DNA from: Microbulbifer yueqingensis
Lineage (GTDB): Bacteria > Pseudomonadota > Gammaproteobacteria > Pseudomonadales > Cellvibrionaceae
Assembly (NCBI RefSeq): GCF_900100355.1
Contig: NZ_FNFH01000003.1
Coordinates: forward strand, 372,001-436,000
Reading direction: 5' to 3'
Length of the DNA stretch: 64,000 nt
The notes beneath the pieces are model-generated. The model saw nothing but the letters and a program-made list of their open reading frames with translations, did no database searches and had not been told where the DNA came from. The stretch's first letter is position 1, and every line of letters starts with the position of its first letter. A program made the translations under genes and the position numbers. Below are positions 9,000 through 19,384 of this stretch, piece by piece.

Positions 9000-9833
9000 T
9001 CAGCTACCCGGGCGGTAGCTCACTTGAAGGCCGAAACCGAAATCGGGGCTGCCATCAGTGAGGCCCTTGTAGCCGTAGAGCATGCCGCTCCACTGCTCGG
9101 TCAGCTTCTGGTTGAGGTACCCGAACAACTCAGCAGAATCCTCACTGCTATCAGTGCTGGCCTGCTGGTAATCGAGGGACAATCCAAGGCTGGTCTCGGG
9201 GGCCAGTCGGTAGCCACTGCCCACTGAGGTGTACCAGACGTCGTTCAGCTCCGTTTCGGGAAGGTCACCCTTGACCTTGCGCGCCAGGGTGGCAAAGGGG
9301 GTGAAATCTCCGGCGATGGTGAACACTTCCGCTTGCAGCGTGTAATCCACCTCTCCGGTACCCAGCCCCTTTTCCTCATCGGCCGTAGGCACCTTGAACT
9401 TGCCCGACAGGTCAACGAACCAGCGCTCGCCGATCGGTTCCAGGCTATAGGTGCCGGTCAGCCAGAGGTCACCGATGCCCGCTTCCTTTACGGTCTCGAC
9501 CTCGGTCTGCCCACCGCCGTTGCCCGGCCCGAAACCACCGCCGGTGCCACCGTTACCACGGCCGACAACAAAGCCACCATCGCCGCCGGGCACAACGCCA
9601 CCGGGGCCCTCGATCTGCACATAAGGCAGGGAGGCCTTGAAGGTCCAGCTGGTGGACGGCTTGTAGCTTACGGTGAACGGGGTGGACACGATCTCAGTAT
9701 CGGCCGTATCGCCATAGTCACCGCTGCTGTAGTCGGTACCCAGCGTGTACTTCCACTCGCCCTCAGCCAGCGCCTGGCCGGAGGAGAGCATCGCGGCCGC
9801 CATGACGGCGCGGGAAATCAGTCTTTTATTCAT
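9000..9833 (-). CDS. Probable outer-membrane beta-barrel protein with a glycine-rich loop
   Basis: A 277-residue protein with a signal peptide (MNKRLISRAVMAAAMLSSGQALA) and alternating hydrophobic/polar strands rich in aromatic residues, as in outer-membrane barrels (for example WTFKASLPYVQIEG, RWFVDLSGKFKVP, PDFGFGLQVSYRP). It does not end in the usual terminal Phe. Residues about 85-113 form a glycine-rich loop (runs such as PGGDGGFVVGRGNGG and GFGPGNGGG), unusual for the class. I chose Met at 9833 because GGTGAG lies seven bases upstream; an upstream in-frame Met would add five residues. It is followed closely by the proline-rich exported protein. Substrate unknown. Confidence 0.78.
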   Translation of the reverse strand: MNKRLISRAVMAAAMLSSGQALAEGEWKYTLGTDYSSGDYGDTADTEIVSTPFTVSYKPSTSWTFKASLPYVQIEGPGGVVPGGDGGFVVGRGNGGTGGGFGPGNGGGQTEVETVKEAGIGDLWLTGTYSLEPIGERWFVDLSGKFKVPTADEEKGLGTGEVDYTLQAEVFTIAGDFTPFATLARKVKGDLPETELNDVWYTSVGSGYRLAPETSLGLSLDYQQASTDSSEDSAELFGYLNQKLTEQWSGMLYGYKGLTDGSPDFGFGLQVSYRPGS

Positions 9834-10063
9834 GCAACTACTCACCACTTGACTGCAATGCGGAACCCCTGTCTTCTCGGTGGTTTTTCAACCAGGGGGC
9901 CGCCGTTAAAATCTTGACCAAAGAGTACCAATTATTAGGTGACCACTTTTGACCAACTTCACAAAAAAAGTTCCCTGCGCCGGTTGGTGTCGCAACTGGG
10001 AAGTATTTGGCAACCGGAACGCGAATCTCCTGCCGGACCCTGGCGCACTGGCCCAGAAGGTGG

Positions 10064-12517
10064 TCATTTTTTGACCGACTGGAGCAGCCAGAAACGGGGA
10101 AAGCTCCTCGCGGTTTTCACTGAAGGCTCGGCGTTCACGCCATCCCAGGAGAACTCCAGTGCACCGGTATCTGCGGTATTAAAGAGTTTCGCGCCCGCCT
10201 CACGGTAACGAGCCACTACGTCGGGGTGGGGATGCCCGAAATGGTGCCGAAACCCCGCACTGAAAACCACGCTGCGGGGCCTAGCCCAGTAAACGAATCC
10301 CGGCGATGATGATGTGCGCGAGCCGTGATGGGGCGCCACAACCAGGTCCACTGGCTCAAACCCCGGGTTAGATGCCAGCAGCTGTTTTTCCACCGCAGCA
10401 GAAATATCCCCAGCCAACAGGATACGGCGCGAACGCCACTCAAGCAGTAGCACGCAACTGTGGTCGTTTTCCTCACCGCTAACCGAAGGCGCCATGGGCC
10501 AGAGGACCCTCGCAGTGAGGCCACCCCGCCCTATCTCCTGCCCCGCGAGGCAGGCGGAGGCATCCGTTGCCGGCGGCGGTTCCAGGCGGTCGGCGAGGGT
10601 CCCCGGGGCCAGCAGGGTTGCCACTGGCACACCGGCCAGCACTCCCCCCAGGCCGCCGCGGTGGTCGCGATCGCCGTGGCTCACCACCAGGGTATCCAGT
10701 GCCCCCACCCCTTCCTCCAGCAGGTACGGCACCAAAATGGCCTCCCCGGCATTCCAGCCACTGCGGGAACTGGGCCCTGCGTCGTACAGCAGGTAATCGC
10801 CATCAGCCGCCACCAACACGGCCAGGCCCTGGCCGACATCGAAAATGGTCACCTGCAGCCCGCCGCCCCACTGCCGGGCTGGGAAAGTGGCGGGGACCGC
10901 GACCAGCAGGACAAACGTCCAGCCAATATGCCGGCCGGGAACGCCACGGGGTAAAGAAAGTATCAATAGCGCGATGGCGGATAACGCGAGCCCGGCCACA
11001 CCGGCGACGAAGCCCATAGGCTGCCAGGCGCCGGCGCCATCAAGGTAGCCGAGGAGAGCCATGAGCTGGTCCAGTTGCTCCCCCGCCAGCCCCACCAGGG
11101 TGATCCCGATAACGGAATCCCCGAACAAGGTACCCAGCATCAACAAAGGCAGTATGCCAAACCCGACCCACGGGATGGCGACCAGGTTCACGCCAAGTGC
11201 GATCGCACTGGCGCCCGAGAACAGGTAGAGAGATGGGACCAGCAGGCCCAGGGTCACCGCCCACTGGCCGCGGGTCATGTCTGCGAGCCAGCGCAATCCA
11301 CGCCGGACAGGACCGGGCTGCTTGCCCTGCCCGACCTTCCGGCGGCCGGCAAACGCCAGCATCAGTGCCGCTACCGCAATGAACGACAGCCAGAAGCCCG
11401 GGCTGAAAATCGCCAGCGGTTGCAATGTGAGAACCACTGCCAGTGCCAGCGCATACGCCAGCCAACCGCTGAGACGCCTGCGCCAGATTAATGCGAGCAG
11501 GAAGATCGCCGTCATTACCAGCGCGCGCTGAGCCGAGAGCGGCGCCCCCGCCAACAGGGTATACAGCCCGGCTGCCGCCAGGGCGCAGGCCGCGGGCAGG
11601 CCTGCAAAACAGCGCAGGCCCGCCGCCCCCAGCCCTCGCACCAGGATTCCGCTCGCCAGCAGGAAAAAACCGGCCACCATACCCACATGCAGGCCCGATA
11701 TGGCCACCAGGTGGGCCGTGCCGGTGGACCGCAGCAGCCTCTGGTCCTCCCGGGCCAGGCCGCCCCGGTCGCCGAGCAGCAGCGCCGAAACCAGCTCCAG
11801 CCGCGGTGGACCCTGTCGCTCCAGGCGCTCGCGCAAACCCTGCCGCCAGGCGGCCACTCCCCGTCGCTGTCCCAGGAGGCGGGGTTCGCCATCGGCCGGG
11901 CGCACGTAGCCCGTGGCATAGATGCCCTCGCGCAACAGCCAGCCCTCGTAATCAAACGCGTGGGGGTTGACGGTGCCCCGGGGGCGCTTCAACCGGACCG
12001 GGAGCAGCCAGGCACTGCCGCCGGTTAGTTTGCCCACCACGTCGGGTGGCGCACGGTACCAGGTCAGCAGGAGCCGCTGTCCGGCGAATGAATCAGGGAC
12101 GGGCCACGCAGCCTCCCTGGCGAGAACGCGAGCGGTAAACCGCAGGTCGGCCGGGCTGGCGGGAGCGCTATCCCGGGCGCCACCGCCTCCCCGCCGTGGC
12201 AGGGACACCACCTCCACAGGCAGCAGGAAGTCGGCGCTGTGCTGCGCCATGGGCAGGCGATCCGCCAAGGCCCGGTGATTGTGCCAGAGCGCCCAGCTGG
12301 CCCCCAGCACCAGGGCGAGCGCAAGCGGCAATAGGGATCGAAGGGGGCGCAGCAGCCAGGCCAGCAGGAGCAGGCTTCCCGATGCCAGCAGCCACAGGGG
12401 CCATTGTGGAAGCTCCGGCAGGCAGCCGGTCGCGCCCACGCCGAGCGAGTATGCCCAGAGGATGCCGGCCGGCGAGCCGGGTATAAGGTGCCTGTTTCCC
12501 TCGGCAGTCGAAGCCAC
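10064..12517 (-). CDS. comEC: DNA internalisation competence protein ComEC/Rec2
   Basis: An 817-residue polytopic membrane protein expected to form the inner-membrane channel for single-stranded DNA uptake in natural transformation. Three parts are visible: an N-terminal DUF4131/OB region (about 1-210), the Competence domain (about 220-510) with LVAISGLHVGMVAGFFLL, and a C-terminal metallo-beta-lactamase-like domain (about 540-790) with the HxDxDH metal motif SHGDRDHRGG and VAPHHGSRTS. The start is GTG at 12517. The neighbourhood (comEC beside the exbB-exbD-lpxK block) is as in Pseudomonas, but the DUF2062 gene normally on its other side is about 29 kb away here. Confidence 0.93.
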   Translation of the reverse strand: MASTAEGNRHLIPGSPAGILWAYSLGVGATGCLPELPQWPLWLLASGSLLLLAWLLRPLRSLLPLALALVLGASWALWHNHRALADRLPMAQHSADFLLPVEVVSLPRRGGGGARDSAPASPADLRFTARVLAREAAWPVPDSFAGQRLLLTWYRAPPDVVGKLTGGSAWLLPVRLKRPRGTVNPHAFDYEGWLLREGIYATGYVRPADGEPRLLGQRRGVAAWRQGLRERLERQGPPRLELVSALLLGDRGGLAREDQRLLRSTGTAHLVAISGLHVGMVAGFFLLASGILVRGLGAAGLRCFAGLPAACALAAAGLYTLLAGAPLSAQRALVMTAIFLLALIWRRRLSGWLAYALALAVVLTLQPLAIFSPGFWLSFIAVAALMLAFAGRRKVGQGKQPGPVRRGLRWLADMTRGQWAVTLGLLVPSLYLFSGASAIALGVNLVAIPWVGFGILPLLMLGTLFGDSVIGITLVGLAGEQLDQLMALLGYLDGAGAWQPMGFVAGVAGLALSAIALLILSLPRGVPGRHIGWTFVLLVAVPATFPARQWGGGLQVTIFDVGQGLAVLVAADGDYLLYDAGPSSRSGWNAGEAILVPYLLEEGVGALDTLVVSHGDRDHRGGLGGVLAGVPVATLLAPGTLADRLEPPPATDASACLAGQEIGRGGLTARVLWPMAPSVSGEENDHSCVLLLEWRSRRILLAGDISAAVEKQLLASNPGFEPVDLVVAPHHGSRTSSSPGFVYWARPRSVVFSAGFRHHFGHPHPDVVARYREAGAKLFNTADTGALEFSWDGVNAEPSVKTARSFPRFWLLQSVKK

Positions 12518-12801
12518 GCAAGATCCCTTTGCCCGCTTGATTCCCCAGGGTGAACTTTTGCCACAAGGGCTACCGGCCTGCCAACCCCTGATGACTGATC
12601 ACTTTTTGAGCGCCAGACTGCCAGCTTCGGCCTCTCCCGCTGTTCTGGGCCAGCATCGGGTCACATTTCTTTAAAAAAATGACTTCTTTAACCTTTTTGT
12701 AATATTGCGCCGCCAGAATGCGCGGCATCCCGAGGGACCGCTCGTACCAGAACAATCAGGCGGCCCTCCAGAATCTCAACAAAAACTGTGCGAGACCATC
12801 G

Positions 12802-13770
12802 ATGAAAAAGACCGCTATCTCCCTGGCTATCGCCGCCGTGGTTCCGGCCCTGGCTAATGCGCAAGACGAATCAGAAGCCCTGGACCTGTATGGCAAGGCC
12901 AATGTCACCTTCCAGTCCGCCGACGAAGGCGAGGGCTCGACCACCGGCGTGAAGAGCAATGCCTCCCGCCTGGGCGTCAAGGGTAAGCTGCCTTTCGACA
13001 ACGGCCTGACCGGCATCTACAAAATGGAATACGAGACCGATGTCGACGGCGACGCCGACGAGATCTTCAAGCAGCGCAATATCTACGCTGGTCTCGAGGG
13101 CGGTTTCGGCCAGGTGATCGGTGGCAAGTTCGATACTCCGCTGAAAGCTGCGCAGAAGAAGGTCGACCTGTTCGGTGACCTGGAAGGTGACATCAAGAGC
13201 GTCATCACCAAGAGCGACAACCGCGTAGCCAATATCCTGCAGTACACCACACCCTCCTTCGCCGGCTTCAAGGCCTCTGCTGCCTACGTAAGCAACGGCG
13301 ACGAGGAGCTGACCGACAGCGACGGGCTGCCCCTGCTGGACGAGAACGGCAACGTCGTAACTCGTGAGAACGGCAGCTCGGTGTCCTTCGCCTACGATAA
13401 TGCCGGCGTGTACATCGCCTACGCATTTGACCAGGACGTCGAGGCCAACGACTGGAATGTCCAGCGCCTGGTGAGCCAGTACAACATCGGCCCGGTCCAG
13501 GTAGGCGCCCTGTTCGAAGAGCAGGAAAAGGAAGACGGCAGCACCCAGGACGGCTGGATGACCTCTGCGGCGTACAAGATTAACGCCTGGACCATGAAGG
13601 CCCAGTACGGCCAGTCCGACATCGTGGTGGAAGATGCGGAAACCTACAGCCTGGGCCTGGACTACAAGCTGTCCAGCGCCGCCAAGGTATTCGCCTTCGC
13701 CACCGACGAGACCGCAGCCAACGACTACGAGCGGACCTACTTCGGCCTGGGTACCGAGTTGAAGTTCTGA
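12802..13770 (+). CDS. Gram-negative general porin
   Basis: A 322-residue outer-membrane porin. The mature start is MKKTAISLAIAAVVPALANA followed by a cleavage site before QDESEALDLYGKANVTFQS; the frame stays open 28 codons upstream but those residues are not a signal peptide. ALDLYGKANV, RLGVKGKLPFDNGLTGIYKMEYE, RNIYAGLEGGFGQVIGGKFDTPLK and the C-terminal GLGTELKF (final Phe, the BAM signal) are typical of 16-strand trimeric porins. Acidic loops suggest a cation-tolerant pore, which is inference. It is the only plus-strand gene between comEC and the OsmC gene, has its own terminator, and the 284-base upstream gap contains AT-rich sequence likely to hold its promoter. Confidence 0.9.
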   Translation: MKKTAISLAIAAVVPALANAQDESEALDLYGKANVTFQSADEGEGSTTGVKSNASRLGVKGKLPFDNGLTGIYKMEYETDVDGDADEIFKQRNIYAGLEGGFGQVIGGKFDTPLKAAQKKVDLFGDLEGDIKSVITKSDNRVANILQYTTPSFAGFKASAAYVSNGDEELTDSDGLPLLDENGNVVTRENGSSVSFAYDNAGVYIAYAFDQDVEANDWNVQRLVSQYNIGPVQVGALFEEQEKEDGSTQDGWMTSAAYKINAWTMKAQYGQSDIVVEDAETYSLGLDYKLSSAAKVFAFATDETAANDYERTYFGLGTELKF

Positions 13771-13795
13771 TTCCGAGCAGTCACCTCTGCCCCTG

Positions 13796-13827
13796 AAACC
13801 CGGCCCCGCGCCGGGTTTCTTTTTTTG
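13796..13827 (+). terminator. Intrinsic terminator of the porin gene
   Basis: A nine-base perfect stem (AAACCCGGC / GCCGGGTTT) with a five-base loop, followed by a T-rich tract ending near 13827. It lies 26 bases after the porin stop. Confidence 0.93.
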
Positions 13828-13856
13828 GGGCTGAGCGGGCCCGGCGTCCCCCCGGC

Positions 13857-15341
13857 CTAGATCACCAGGCAATCCATGAACTCGCAGACCGGCATCTGCT
13901 CCAGGGACTCCCGGTCGCTGCAGAGGGCAAACAGCTCGTCACAGCGCGACTTGGGATAGCGCGTGGCCAGGTTGGCCCTGAATTTTTCCTCCAGCAGGGG
14001 TATGCCCTCTTCCCGCCGCCGGCGATGGCCGATGGGGTATTCCACCTCGACTTTATCGGTGGCAGTGCCGTCCTTGAAGAACACCTGCACCGCGTTGGCA
14101 ATGGAACGCTTCGCCGGGTCCAGGTAATCGGCCGAATAGCGAGGTTCCTCCATTACCTGCATCTTTTCTCGCAACCTGTCGATCTCTGGGTGCGCCTCGT
14201 GGAAGCCGTCCTCGTAGTGCTCTGCGCGCAGGTCACCGAAAAGCAGTGGTACCGCGGTCATATACTGCAGGCAGTGATCCCGGTCGGCGGAGTTGGCCAG
14301 TGGGCCCTCCTTGGAGATGATGCGGATTGCCGACTCGTGCGTGCTGATTACCACCCGGTCGATCTCGTCGAGGCGGTCCCGTACCTGGGGGTGCAGGCTC
14401 ACCGCCGCCTCGCAGGCGGTCTGGCTGTGGAACTCGGCGGGAAACGAGATCTTGAACAGGATGTTTTCCATCACATAGGTGCCGTAGTCCTGCGGGAACC
14501 TGAAAGACCGCTTCTCTTCAGCCTTTACCTTCTGGTCGGCATTCGTCTTGCTGAACAGCACATCGTAAAAGCCCCACTGTTTCGCCGTGAGCACCCCGGG
14601 AATGCCCATCTCGCCGCGCATGGCGATGTCGGCCAGCCTGACCCCGCGACTGGTGGCATCGCCCGCGGCCCAGGACTTGCGCGAGCCGGCATTGGGGGCG
14701 TGCCGGTATGTGCGCAGCGCCCCGCCGTCCGCCCAGGCATGGGATAACGCCGCCATCACCTGCTCGCGGTCGCCGCCCATCAGCTTTGCGGCCACAGCCG
14801 TGGATGCGACGCGCACAATCAACACGTGATCCAGTCCGACGCGGTTGAAGCTATTCTCCAGCGCCAGCACGCCCTGAATCTCATGGGCACGGATCATGGC
14901 ATCCAGTACATCGCGCATCCTCAGTGACTCCCTCCCCTGCGCAACATTTTGCCGGGACAGGTGGTCCGCCACCGCGAGGATTGCACCCAGGTTGTCCGAC
15001 GGGTGGCCCCACTCCGCCGCCAGCCAGGTATCGTTGTAATCCAGCCAGCGGACAATACAGCCGATATCCCAGGCCGCCTTGACCGGGTCCAGGCTGAGGC
15101 GTGTTCCGGGCACCCGCGCCCCGTGCGGCACCTGGGTACCGTCGACGACCGGCCCCAGCAGCTTGGTGCACTCGGGGAAGCCCAGCGCCAGCAGGCCACA
15201 GCCAATTGAGTCCATCAGGCAATAGCGTGCCGTATCCCAGGCTTCCTCCGACTCGATTTCGTAATCCAGGACATAGTCAGCGATATCCTGGATAACACGG
15301 TCGTAGTCCGGGCGGATATTCTGCTCGACGTTTCCGGCCAT
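13857..15341 (-). CDS. prpD: 2-methylcitrate dehydratase PrpD (MmgE/PrpD family)
   Basis: A 494-residue cofactor-independent dehydratase of the methylcitrate cycle. The MmgE/PrpD fold is recognisable from [21 protein letters not shown], the conserved [47 protein letters not shown] sequence and [16 protein letters not shown]. The length equals authentic PrpD (E. coli 483). It is transcribed in the same direction as the prp operon at 34.9-41.8 kb but is separated from prpF by about 19.6 kb. AcnD/PrpF-type operons have a second methylcitrate dehydratase route, and in Pseudomonas prpD usually ends the operon. The porin terminator points toward its 3' end. Confidence 0.93.
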   Translation of the reverse strand: MAGNVEQNIRPDYDRVIQDIADYVLDYEIESEEAWDTARYCLMDSIGCGLLALGFPECTKLLGPVVDGTQVPHGARVPGTRLSLDPVKAAWDIGCIVRWLDYNDTWLAAEWGHPSDNLGAILAVADHLSRQNVAQGRESLRMRDVLDAMIRAHEIQGVLALENSFNRVGLDHVLIVRVASTAVAAKLMGGDREQVMAALSHAWADGGALRTYRHAPNAGSRKSWAAGDATSRGVRLADIAMRGEMGIPGVLTAKQWGFYDVLFSKTNADQKVKAEEKRSFRFPQDYGTYVMENILFKISFPAEFHSQTACEAAVSLHPQVRDRLDEIDRVVISTHESAIRIISKEGPLANSADRDHCLQYMTAVPLLFGDLRAEHYEDGFHEAHPEIDRLREKMQVMEEPRYSADYLDPAKRSIANAVQVFFKDGTATDKVEVEYPIGHRRRREEGIPLLEEKFRANLATRYPKSRCDELFALCSDRESLEQMPVCEFMDCLVI

Positions 15342-15430
15342 TACAGTATTCCTACCTCATCGGTTGATTGCGTTGCCTGTGCTTGCCGACCTGCCCTGTC
15401 GCGCAGCGGCGTCGCTTGACAGCGGAGTGA

Positions 15431-16768
15431 TCAGTTGGATTTCGGCGGCGCTTGTGCAGGTTTTTTCGCGTCGAACAGGCCGGAGGTCGCGATCGGGCGT
15501 GCAAAGCGGTGGCCTGAGTGGTCGTCATTGCTGACGTTGAAGTAAACGATCACGAGGTCCCGCGAGGGAGATACGTAGAGGCCCTGGGTCATCAGGCCGC
15601 CTTTCCACATATCCCCGTCGGGCCAGATGACGTCCCACTGGCGGCTGTTGGCGATGAAGTCGTCCGAGCCGAGGTAATCGGCGAACACCGGACCGTCGAA
15701 CCCCGCCATGACAAACTCATGCGTGCGTACCTCGTTGCGAATGCGATCGAGGATCTCGTCCGAAACAACCTTTTCGACGGCGATCTTGTCCCAGCTCGGC
15801 GTGTAAAGCATGCCGAAGCGGGCGAAGTCTCTCAGGTTGCTCGACACCAGCCCGTGCGCCGCTGCAATGCCGTCCGGCGTCAGGTGAATTTGCAACACGC
15901 CCTCGGCGCCAACCTTCGACCAGACACGGCGATCGAAGAGCTGCGGCCAGCGCTCGCCTTCCACCTCCTCGGCCAGCAACACCAGCATTTGTGTCAGCCC
16001 CGAGGCATACTCGAATGCCAGGCCGGGCTCTTCTTTTTTCGGTGTACTCCTAAGTACGTCGCGCAGTTTCTCGACGCCCCTGGTTTCATTCGGAAAACCA
16101 AACTCGGCTTCATACACACGGCGGGCAATGTTGTCGGGATCGAAGCGGGATTCAGACGTATCCTCAAGGTCCATGCCGGTGGCCATATCCAGCACATCGC
16201 CGGTGGTGACACCGTCCCAGTCGGTGCCCTTGAAGTCGGTCAGGTACTTTGTGATTGGCGCGCCTTCATCGATTTTGCCCTCACTGATTAGTTGGTCGAT
16301 GACCAGGCTGGCAGTCGGTTTGGCCGAAGACATCCAGAGGTGATAATCCGCGGGTCGCATCCGCGGATACTTTTCGTAGACGATGTTGCCCTTGTGAACC
16401 ACCAGAAACGCCTGGGCCCCATCGGACTTCTGCAGGAATTCGTCCAGCGTTAGCGGCCCTTTGAGTTTACTCTCAGAAGTCATCTCCGCTTTCACTTTGC
16501 CGACCTCTGGCATCGGCTTGCTACCCAGGGGCATCACACCCGGCCGCGACGGGAGTATGGCCGTCGGCATGAATTCCGACGCACGCATGTTGAAATAGGC
16601 GGAAGGATCGCCACCCCGGAACAGTTCGTTGTAATCGGCTTTTCGCGTCTGCTTCTCGAGGTCCAGCGGGAACCCATCGACGAACTCGCCAAGCGGCGTA
16701 TTGTCCTGCGCCACGGCGACCGCAGCTGCCAAAGCGAAGACAGACGACACCAGTTTCCTTCCAGGCAT
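15431..16768 (-). CDS. Periplasmic serine hydrolase, beta-lactamase/class C family
   Basis: A 445-residue secreted hydrolase of the serine beta-lactamase-like superfamily (PF00144 type). Residues 1-20 are a signal peptide ending AVAVAQ. The catalytic SxxK is S147-S-A-K150 (in WMSSAKPTAS), a YAS tripeptide sits in the second-motif position, and FLVVHKGNIVYEKY is the usual strand before the nucleophile helix. The start at 16768 is set by GGAGGAG nine bases upstream; the frame stays open 27 codons further up without support. Such proteins are often esterases or peptidases, and the substrate cannot be predicted. It lies 89 bases upstream of prpD on the same strand. Confidence 0.86.
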   Translation of the reverse strand: MPGRKLVSSVFALAAAVAVAQDNTPLGEFVDGFPLDLEKQTRKADYNELFRGGDPSAYFNMRASEFMPTAILPSRPGVMPLGSKPMPEVGKVKAEMTSESKLKGPLTLDEFLQKSDGAQAFLVVHKGNIVYEKYPRMRPADYHLWMSSAKPTASLVIDQLISEGKIDEGAPITKYLTDFKGTDWDGVTTGDVLDMATGMDLEDTSESRFDPDNIARRVYEAEFGFPNETRGVEKLRDVLRSTPKKEEPGLAFEYASGLTQMLVLLAEEVEGERWPQLFDRRVWSKVGAEGVLQIHLTPDGIAAAHGLVSSNLRDFARFGMLYTPSWDKIAVEKVVSDEILDRIRNEVRTHEFVMAGFDGPVFADYLGSDDFIANSRQWDVIWPDGDMWKGGLMTQGLYVSPSRDLVIVYFNVSNDDHSGHRFARPIATSGLFDAKKPAQAPPKSN

Positions 16769-16928
16769 GGCTTCACTCCTCCGGAGTATTTCTGTCGACA
16801 ATGCCGCCATTCCTGATCCGGTCCCAGTGCTCATGCGGGTGAACGGCAAGGTGGGTACGCCCCACGAGGCCGACCTGGCGGGAGCGGCGATGCCAAAAAC
16901 TACTGGAGTTTAGCCCAGTGCCCGCTCC

Positions 16929-17170
16929 CTACCGGTGGGCCAGCACGTACTCGATCGCCGCGCACACGGCGACGGCCTGCGCGGAATTACATTGTCCGGG
17001 CGTGGCACGGGGGCTGTCGGGGTAGACCTCGGTGGTGGTCCAGGGGACGGTGATGCTGGCGCACAGGCCCAGCATTTTGAGCGGGTATTCGATCACGCCA
17101 CGCGCGACCAACGGCGAGCCGATGACCTCGTTGTTTGTCGTCGGCCGGGGCGATATGGGTGACCAGGCGC
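16929..17170 (-). pseudogene. Decayed C-terminal fragment of the M14 peptidase gene (copy 1)
   Basis: The minus strand encodes about 60 residues (VARGVIEYPLKMLGLCASI...TTTEVYPDSPRATPGQCNSAQAVAVCAAIEYVLAHR) nearly identical to the last residues of the intact gene at 20426-21349. Further upstream THIAPADD is still recognisable, but one extra base near 17120 shifts the frame, and homology fades near 17170, just before the purT stop. It is therefore a 5'-truncated, frameshifted duplicate. Confidence 0.85.
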
Positions 17171-17207
17171 AGGTTCAGAGCACTGAAGCTGGCGGCTGCT
17201 ATTGCCG

Positions 17208-18404
17208 CTACAGCTTTACCTCGATATCGGCAATCACCGCATTGGCGGTGTTGCGCGCAGTTTCGATATCATCGGCCCGCGCCAGGGCGACACCCAGGCG
17301 GCGCTTGCCGGCGACTTCCGGTTTGCCGAACAGGCGCAGCTGGGTATCGGGGCGGGAGAGCGCCGCACTCAGGTTGCCGAACTGCATCTGGGTGGAATCG
17401 CCCTCCACCAATAGCACCGACGAGGCGGATGCGCGGTGCAGCTGGATATTGGGAATGGGCAGCCCGAGAATCGCCCGGGCATGCAGGGCAAACTCGGAGA
17501 GATCCTGCGAGATCAGGGTCACCAGGCCGGTGTCGTGTGGCCGCGGCGAGACTTCACTGAAAATCACCTCATCGCCTTTGACAAACAACTCCACGCCAAA
17601 CAGGCCGCGGCCACCCAGGTTGTCGGTCACCGCTTTGGCAATCTCCTGCGCGCGGCCCAACGCCGCTGCCGACATCGCCTGCGGCTGCCACGATTCCTGG
17701 TAATCCCCATCGGCCTGGCGGTGGCCAATGGGCGCGCAGAAGCTGGTAACAATGTTGCCATTGCCGTCATCGTGGCGAATGGTCAGCAGGGTGATCTCGT
17801 AATCGAAGTCGACAAAACCCTCGACAATCACCTTGCCCTTGCCGGCGCGACCGCCCTCCTGTGCGTAGGCCCAGGCTTCCTCAACCTGTGCGGCATCGCG
17901 CACCAGGCTCTGGCCCTTGCCCGATGAACTCATGATCGGTTTCACCAGGCAGGGAATGCCTATCTCGTCGATCGCGGCTTTGAATTCGGCCTCACCGGCA
18001 GCAAACCGGTAGCGGGAGGTGGGAAGCCCCAGGGTTTCCGCCGCCAGCCGGCGGATGCCTTCGCGGTTCATGGTCAACTGGGTGGCCCGCGCCGTGGGGA
18101 TAATATTGACCCCCTCCCCTTCCAGCTTGGCCAGGGCGTCGGTGGCAATGGCTTCGATTTCCGGCACCACCAGGTGGGGCTGCTCCTGTTCAATCACGCC
18201 GCGCAGTGCATCACCATCGAGCATATTGATCACATGGCTGCGGTCGGCCACCTGCATCGCCGGGGCGTTGGCGTAGCGGTCCACCGCAATGACCTCGCAG
18301 CCGAGGCGCTGCAGCTCGATTACAACTTCCTTGCCCAGTTCGCCGGCGCCGCAGAGCAGCACGCGGGTCGCGGTAGAAGAGAACGGAGTGCCCAGGGTAG
18401 CCAT
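17208..18404 (-). CDS. purT: Formate-dependent phosphoribosylglycinamide formyltransferase PurT
   Basis: A 398-residue ATP-grasp enzyme that formylates GAR with formate and ATP in purine synthesis, bypassing folate-dependent PurN. ATP-grasp features include [29 protein letters not shown] at the N terminus, [16 protein letters not shown] (ATP-binding loop), [14 protein letters not shown] near the metal site and the C-terminal [17 protein letters not shown]. The length matches E. coli PurT (392). It lies between the two decayed M14 fragments and 48 bases downstream of the RIO kinase gene. Confidence 0.95.
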   Translation of the reverse strand: MATLGTPFSSTATRVLLCGAGELGKEVVIELQRLGCEVIAVDRYANAPAMQVADRSHVINMLDGDALRGVIEQEQPHLVVPEIEAIATDALAKLEGEGVNIIPTARATQLTMNREGIRRLAAETLGLPTSRYRFAAGEAEFKAAIDEIGIPCLVKPIMSSSGKGQSLVRDAAQVEEAWAYAQEGGRAGKGKVIVEGFVDFDYEITLLTIRHDDGNGNIVTSFCAPIGHRQADGDYQESWQPQAMSAAALGRAQEIAKAVTDNLGGRGLFGVELFVKGDEVIFSEVSPRPHDTGLVTLISQDLSEFALHARAILGLPIPNIQLHRASASSVLLVEGDSTQMQFGNLSAALSRPDTQLRLFGKPEVAGKRRLGVALARADDIETARNTANAVIADIEVKL

Positions 18405-18452
18405 AGAGTTTTTGCCTTATTGTGAATTTTTCTCGAGGGACGCTATCGCGGC

Positions 18453-19301
18453 CTATGATCCTTCCCAGGCCGGTGCCAGGCGCTCGGCCTCTTCTTCAAG
18501 CACATCATCGATGACGTCCATCAGGTCCCCGACATCGACGCTGGTCGTGTCATGCTCGAAATGCCCGGTAAGGCGGCTGTCCGGGTGCAGTTCACCCGCC
18601 TCATAAAGGGCCCAGATTTCCTTGCCGTAATCGGTGGTCAATAGCTCCGGGGCAAAGCGGCCGAAATAGGCCCGCATATTGTTGACATCGCGCTCCAGCA
18701 TCATGGCGGCGTTGTTGTTGCCGGCGGCATCCACCGCCTGGGGCAAATCGATGATGACCGGGCTGTCGCGGTCCAGCAGCACATTGAACTCGGAAAGGTC
18801 ACCATGCACCAGGCCGGCACACAGCATGCGCACCACGTCGGCTATCACCTGGCCGTGGTAATCCCGGGCCTGCTCCGGGGTCAGCGTGACGTCATCCAGC
18901 CGCGGGGCGGCATAGCCCTCGTCGTCGGCCACCAGCTCCATCAGCAGCACACCGTCAACGAAGCCGTATGGCCGGGGGACGCGCACGCCGGCCGATGCCA
19001 GCCGATACAGGGCATCGACCTCGGCACTCAGCCAGGCCTGTTCCTGCTCCTTCTGGCCGTAGCGGGTCTTCTTCGACATCGCCCGGGCACGGCGGCTGTT
19101 GCGCCCCTTGCGGCCTTCCTGGTACTGCACCGCCTGCTTGAAGCTGCGCTGCCTGGCCTCCTTGAAGACCTTGGCACAGCGCAAGCCGTCGCCACAGCGC
19201 ACCACATACACCTGCGCTTCCTTACCGCTCATCAACTGGGCGATGACCTCGTCGATCATGCCGTCGTCGACCAGCGGTTGTAATCTCTTGGGTACTTTCA
19301 T
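18453..19301 (-). CDS. RIO1-family serine protein kinase
   Basis: A 282-residue RIO-type atypical kinase. MSGKEAQVYVVRCGDGLRCAKVFKEA is the ATP-binding loop with the catalytic Lys. LVHGDLSEFNVLLD is the catalytic loop (HGDLSxxN) and VIIDLPQAVD the metal-binding motif. RSFKQAVQYQEGRKGRNSRRARAMSKKTRYGQ is the RIO1 flexible-loop region. The start is MKVPKRLQPLV at 19301; the 49 upstream in-frame codons merely read through the duplicated M14 fragment. Bacterial RIO proteins are linked to ribosome biogenesis by analogy; the target here is unknown. Confidence 0.9.
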   Translation of the reverse strand: MKVPKRLQPLVDDGMIDEVIAQLMSGKEAQVYVVRCGDGLRCAKVFKEARQRSFKQAVQYQEGRKGRNSRRARAMSKKTRYGQKEQEQAWLSAEVDALYRLASAGVRVPRPYGFVDGVLLMELVADDEGYAAPRLDDVTLTPEQARDYHGQVIADVVRMLCAGLVHGDLSEFNVLLDRDSPVIIDLPQAVDAAGNNNAAMMLERDVNNMRAYFGRFAPELLTTDYGKEIWALYEAGELHPDSRLTGHFEHDTTSVDVGDLMDVIDDVLEEEAERLAPAWEGS

Positions 19302-19384
19302 GCTTCTGCTCTGATCGTTGGCGGAGGCGGTCCGCTGGCCGGGTCGGGCCGCGCTCGGCCTGCAGCCGCCAACTCTCAGCCATA

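Noticed and set aside
9939-10208. An 89-codon plus-strand frame overlapping the comEC 3' end.
   Set aside because: It has no family features and overlaps a real gene in antisense; it is more likely chance in GC-rich DNA.
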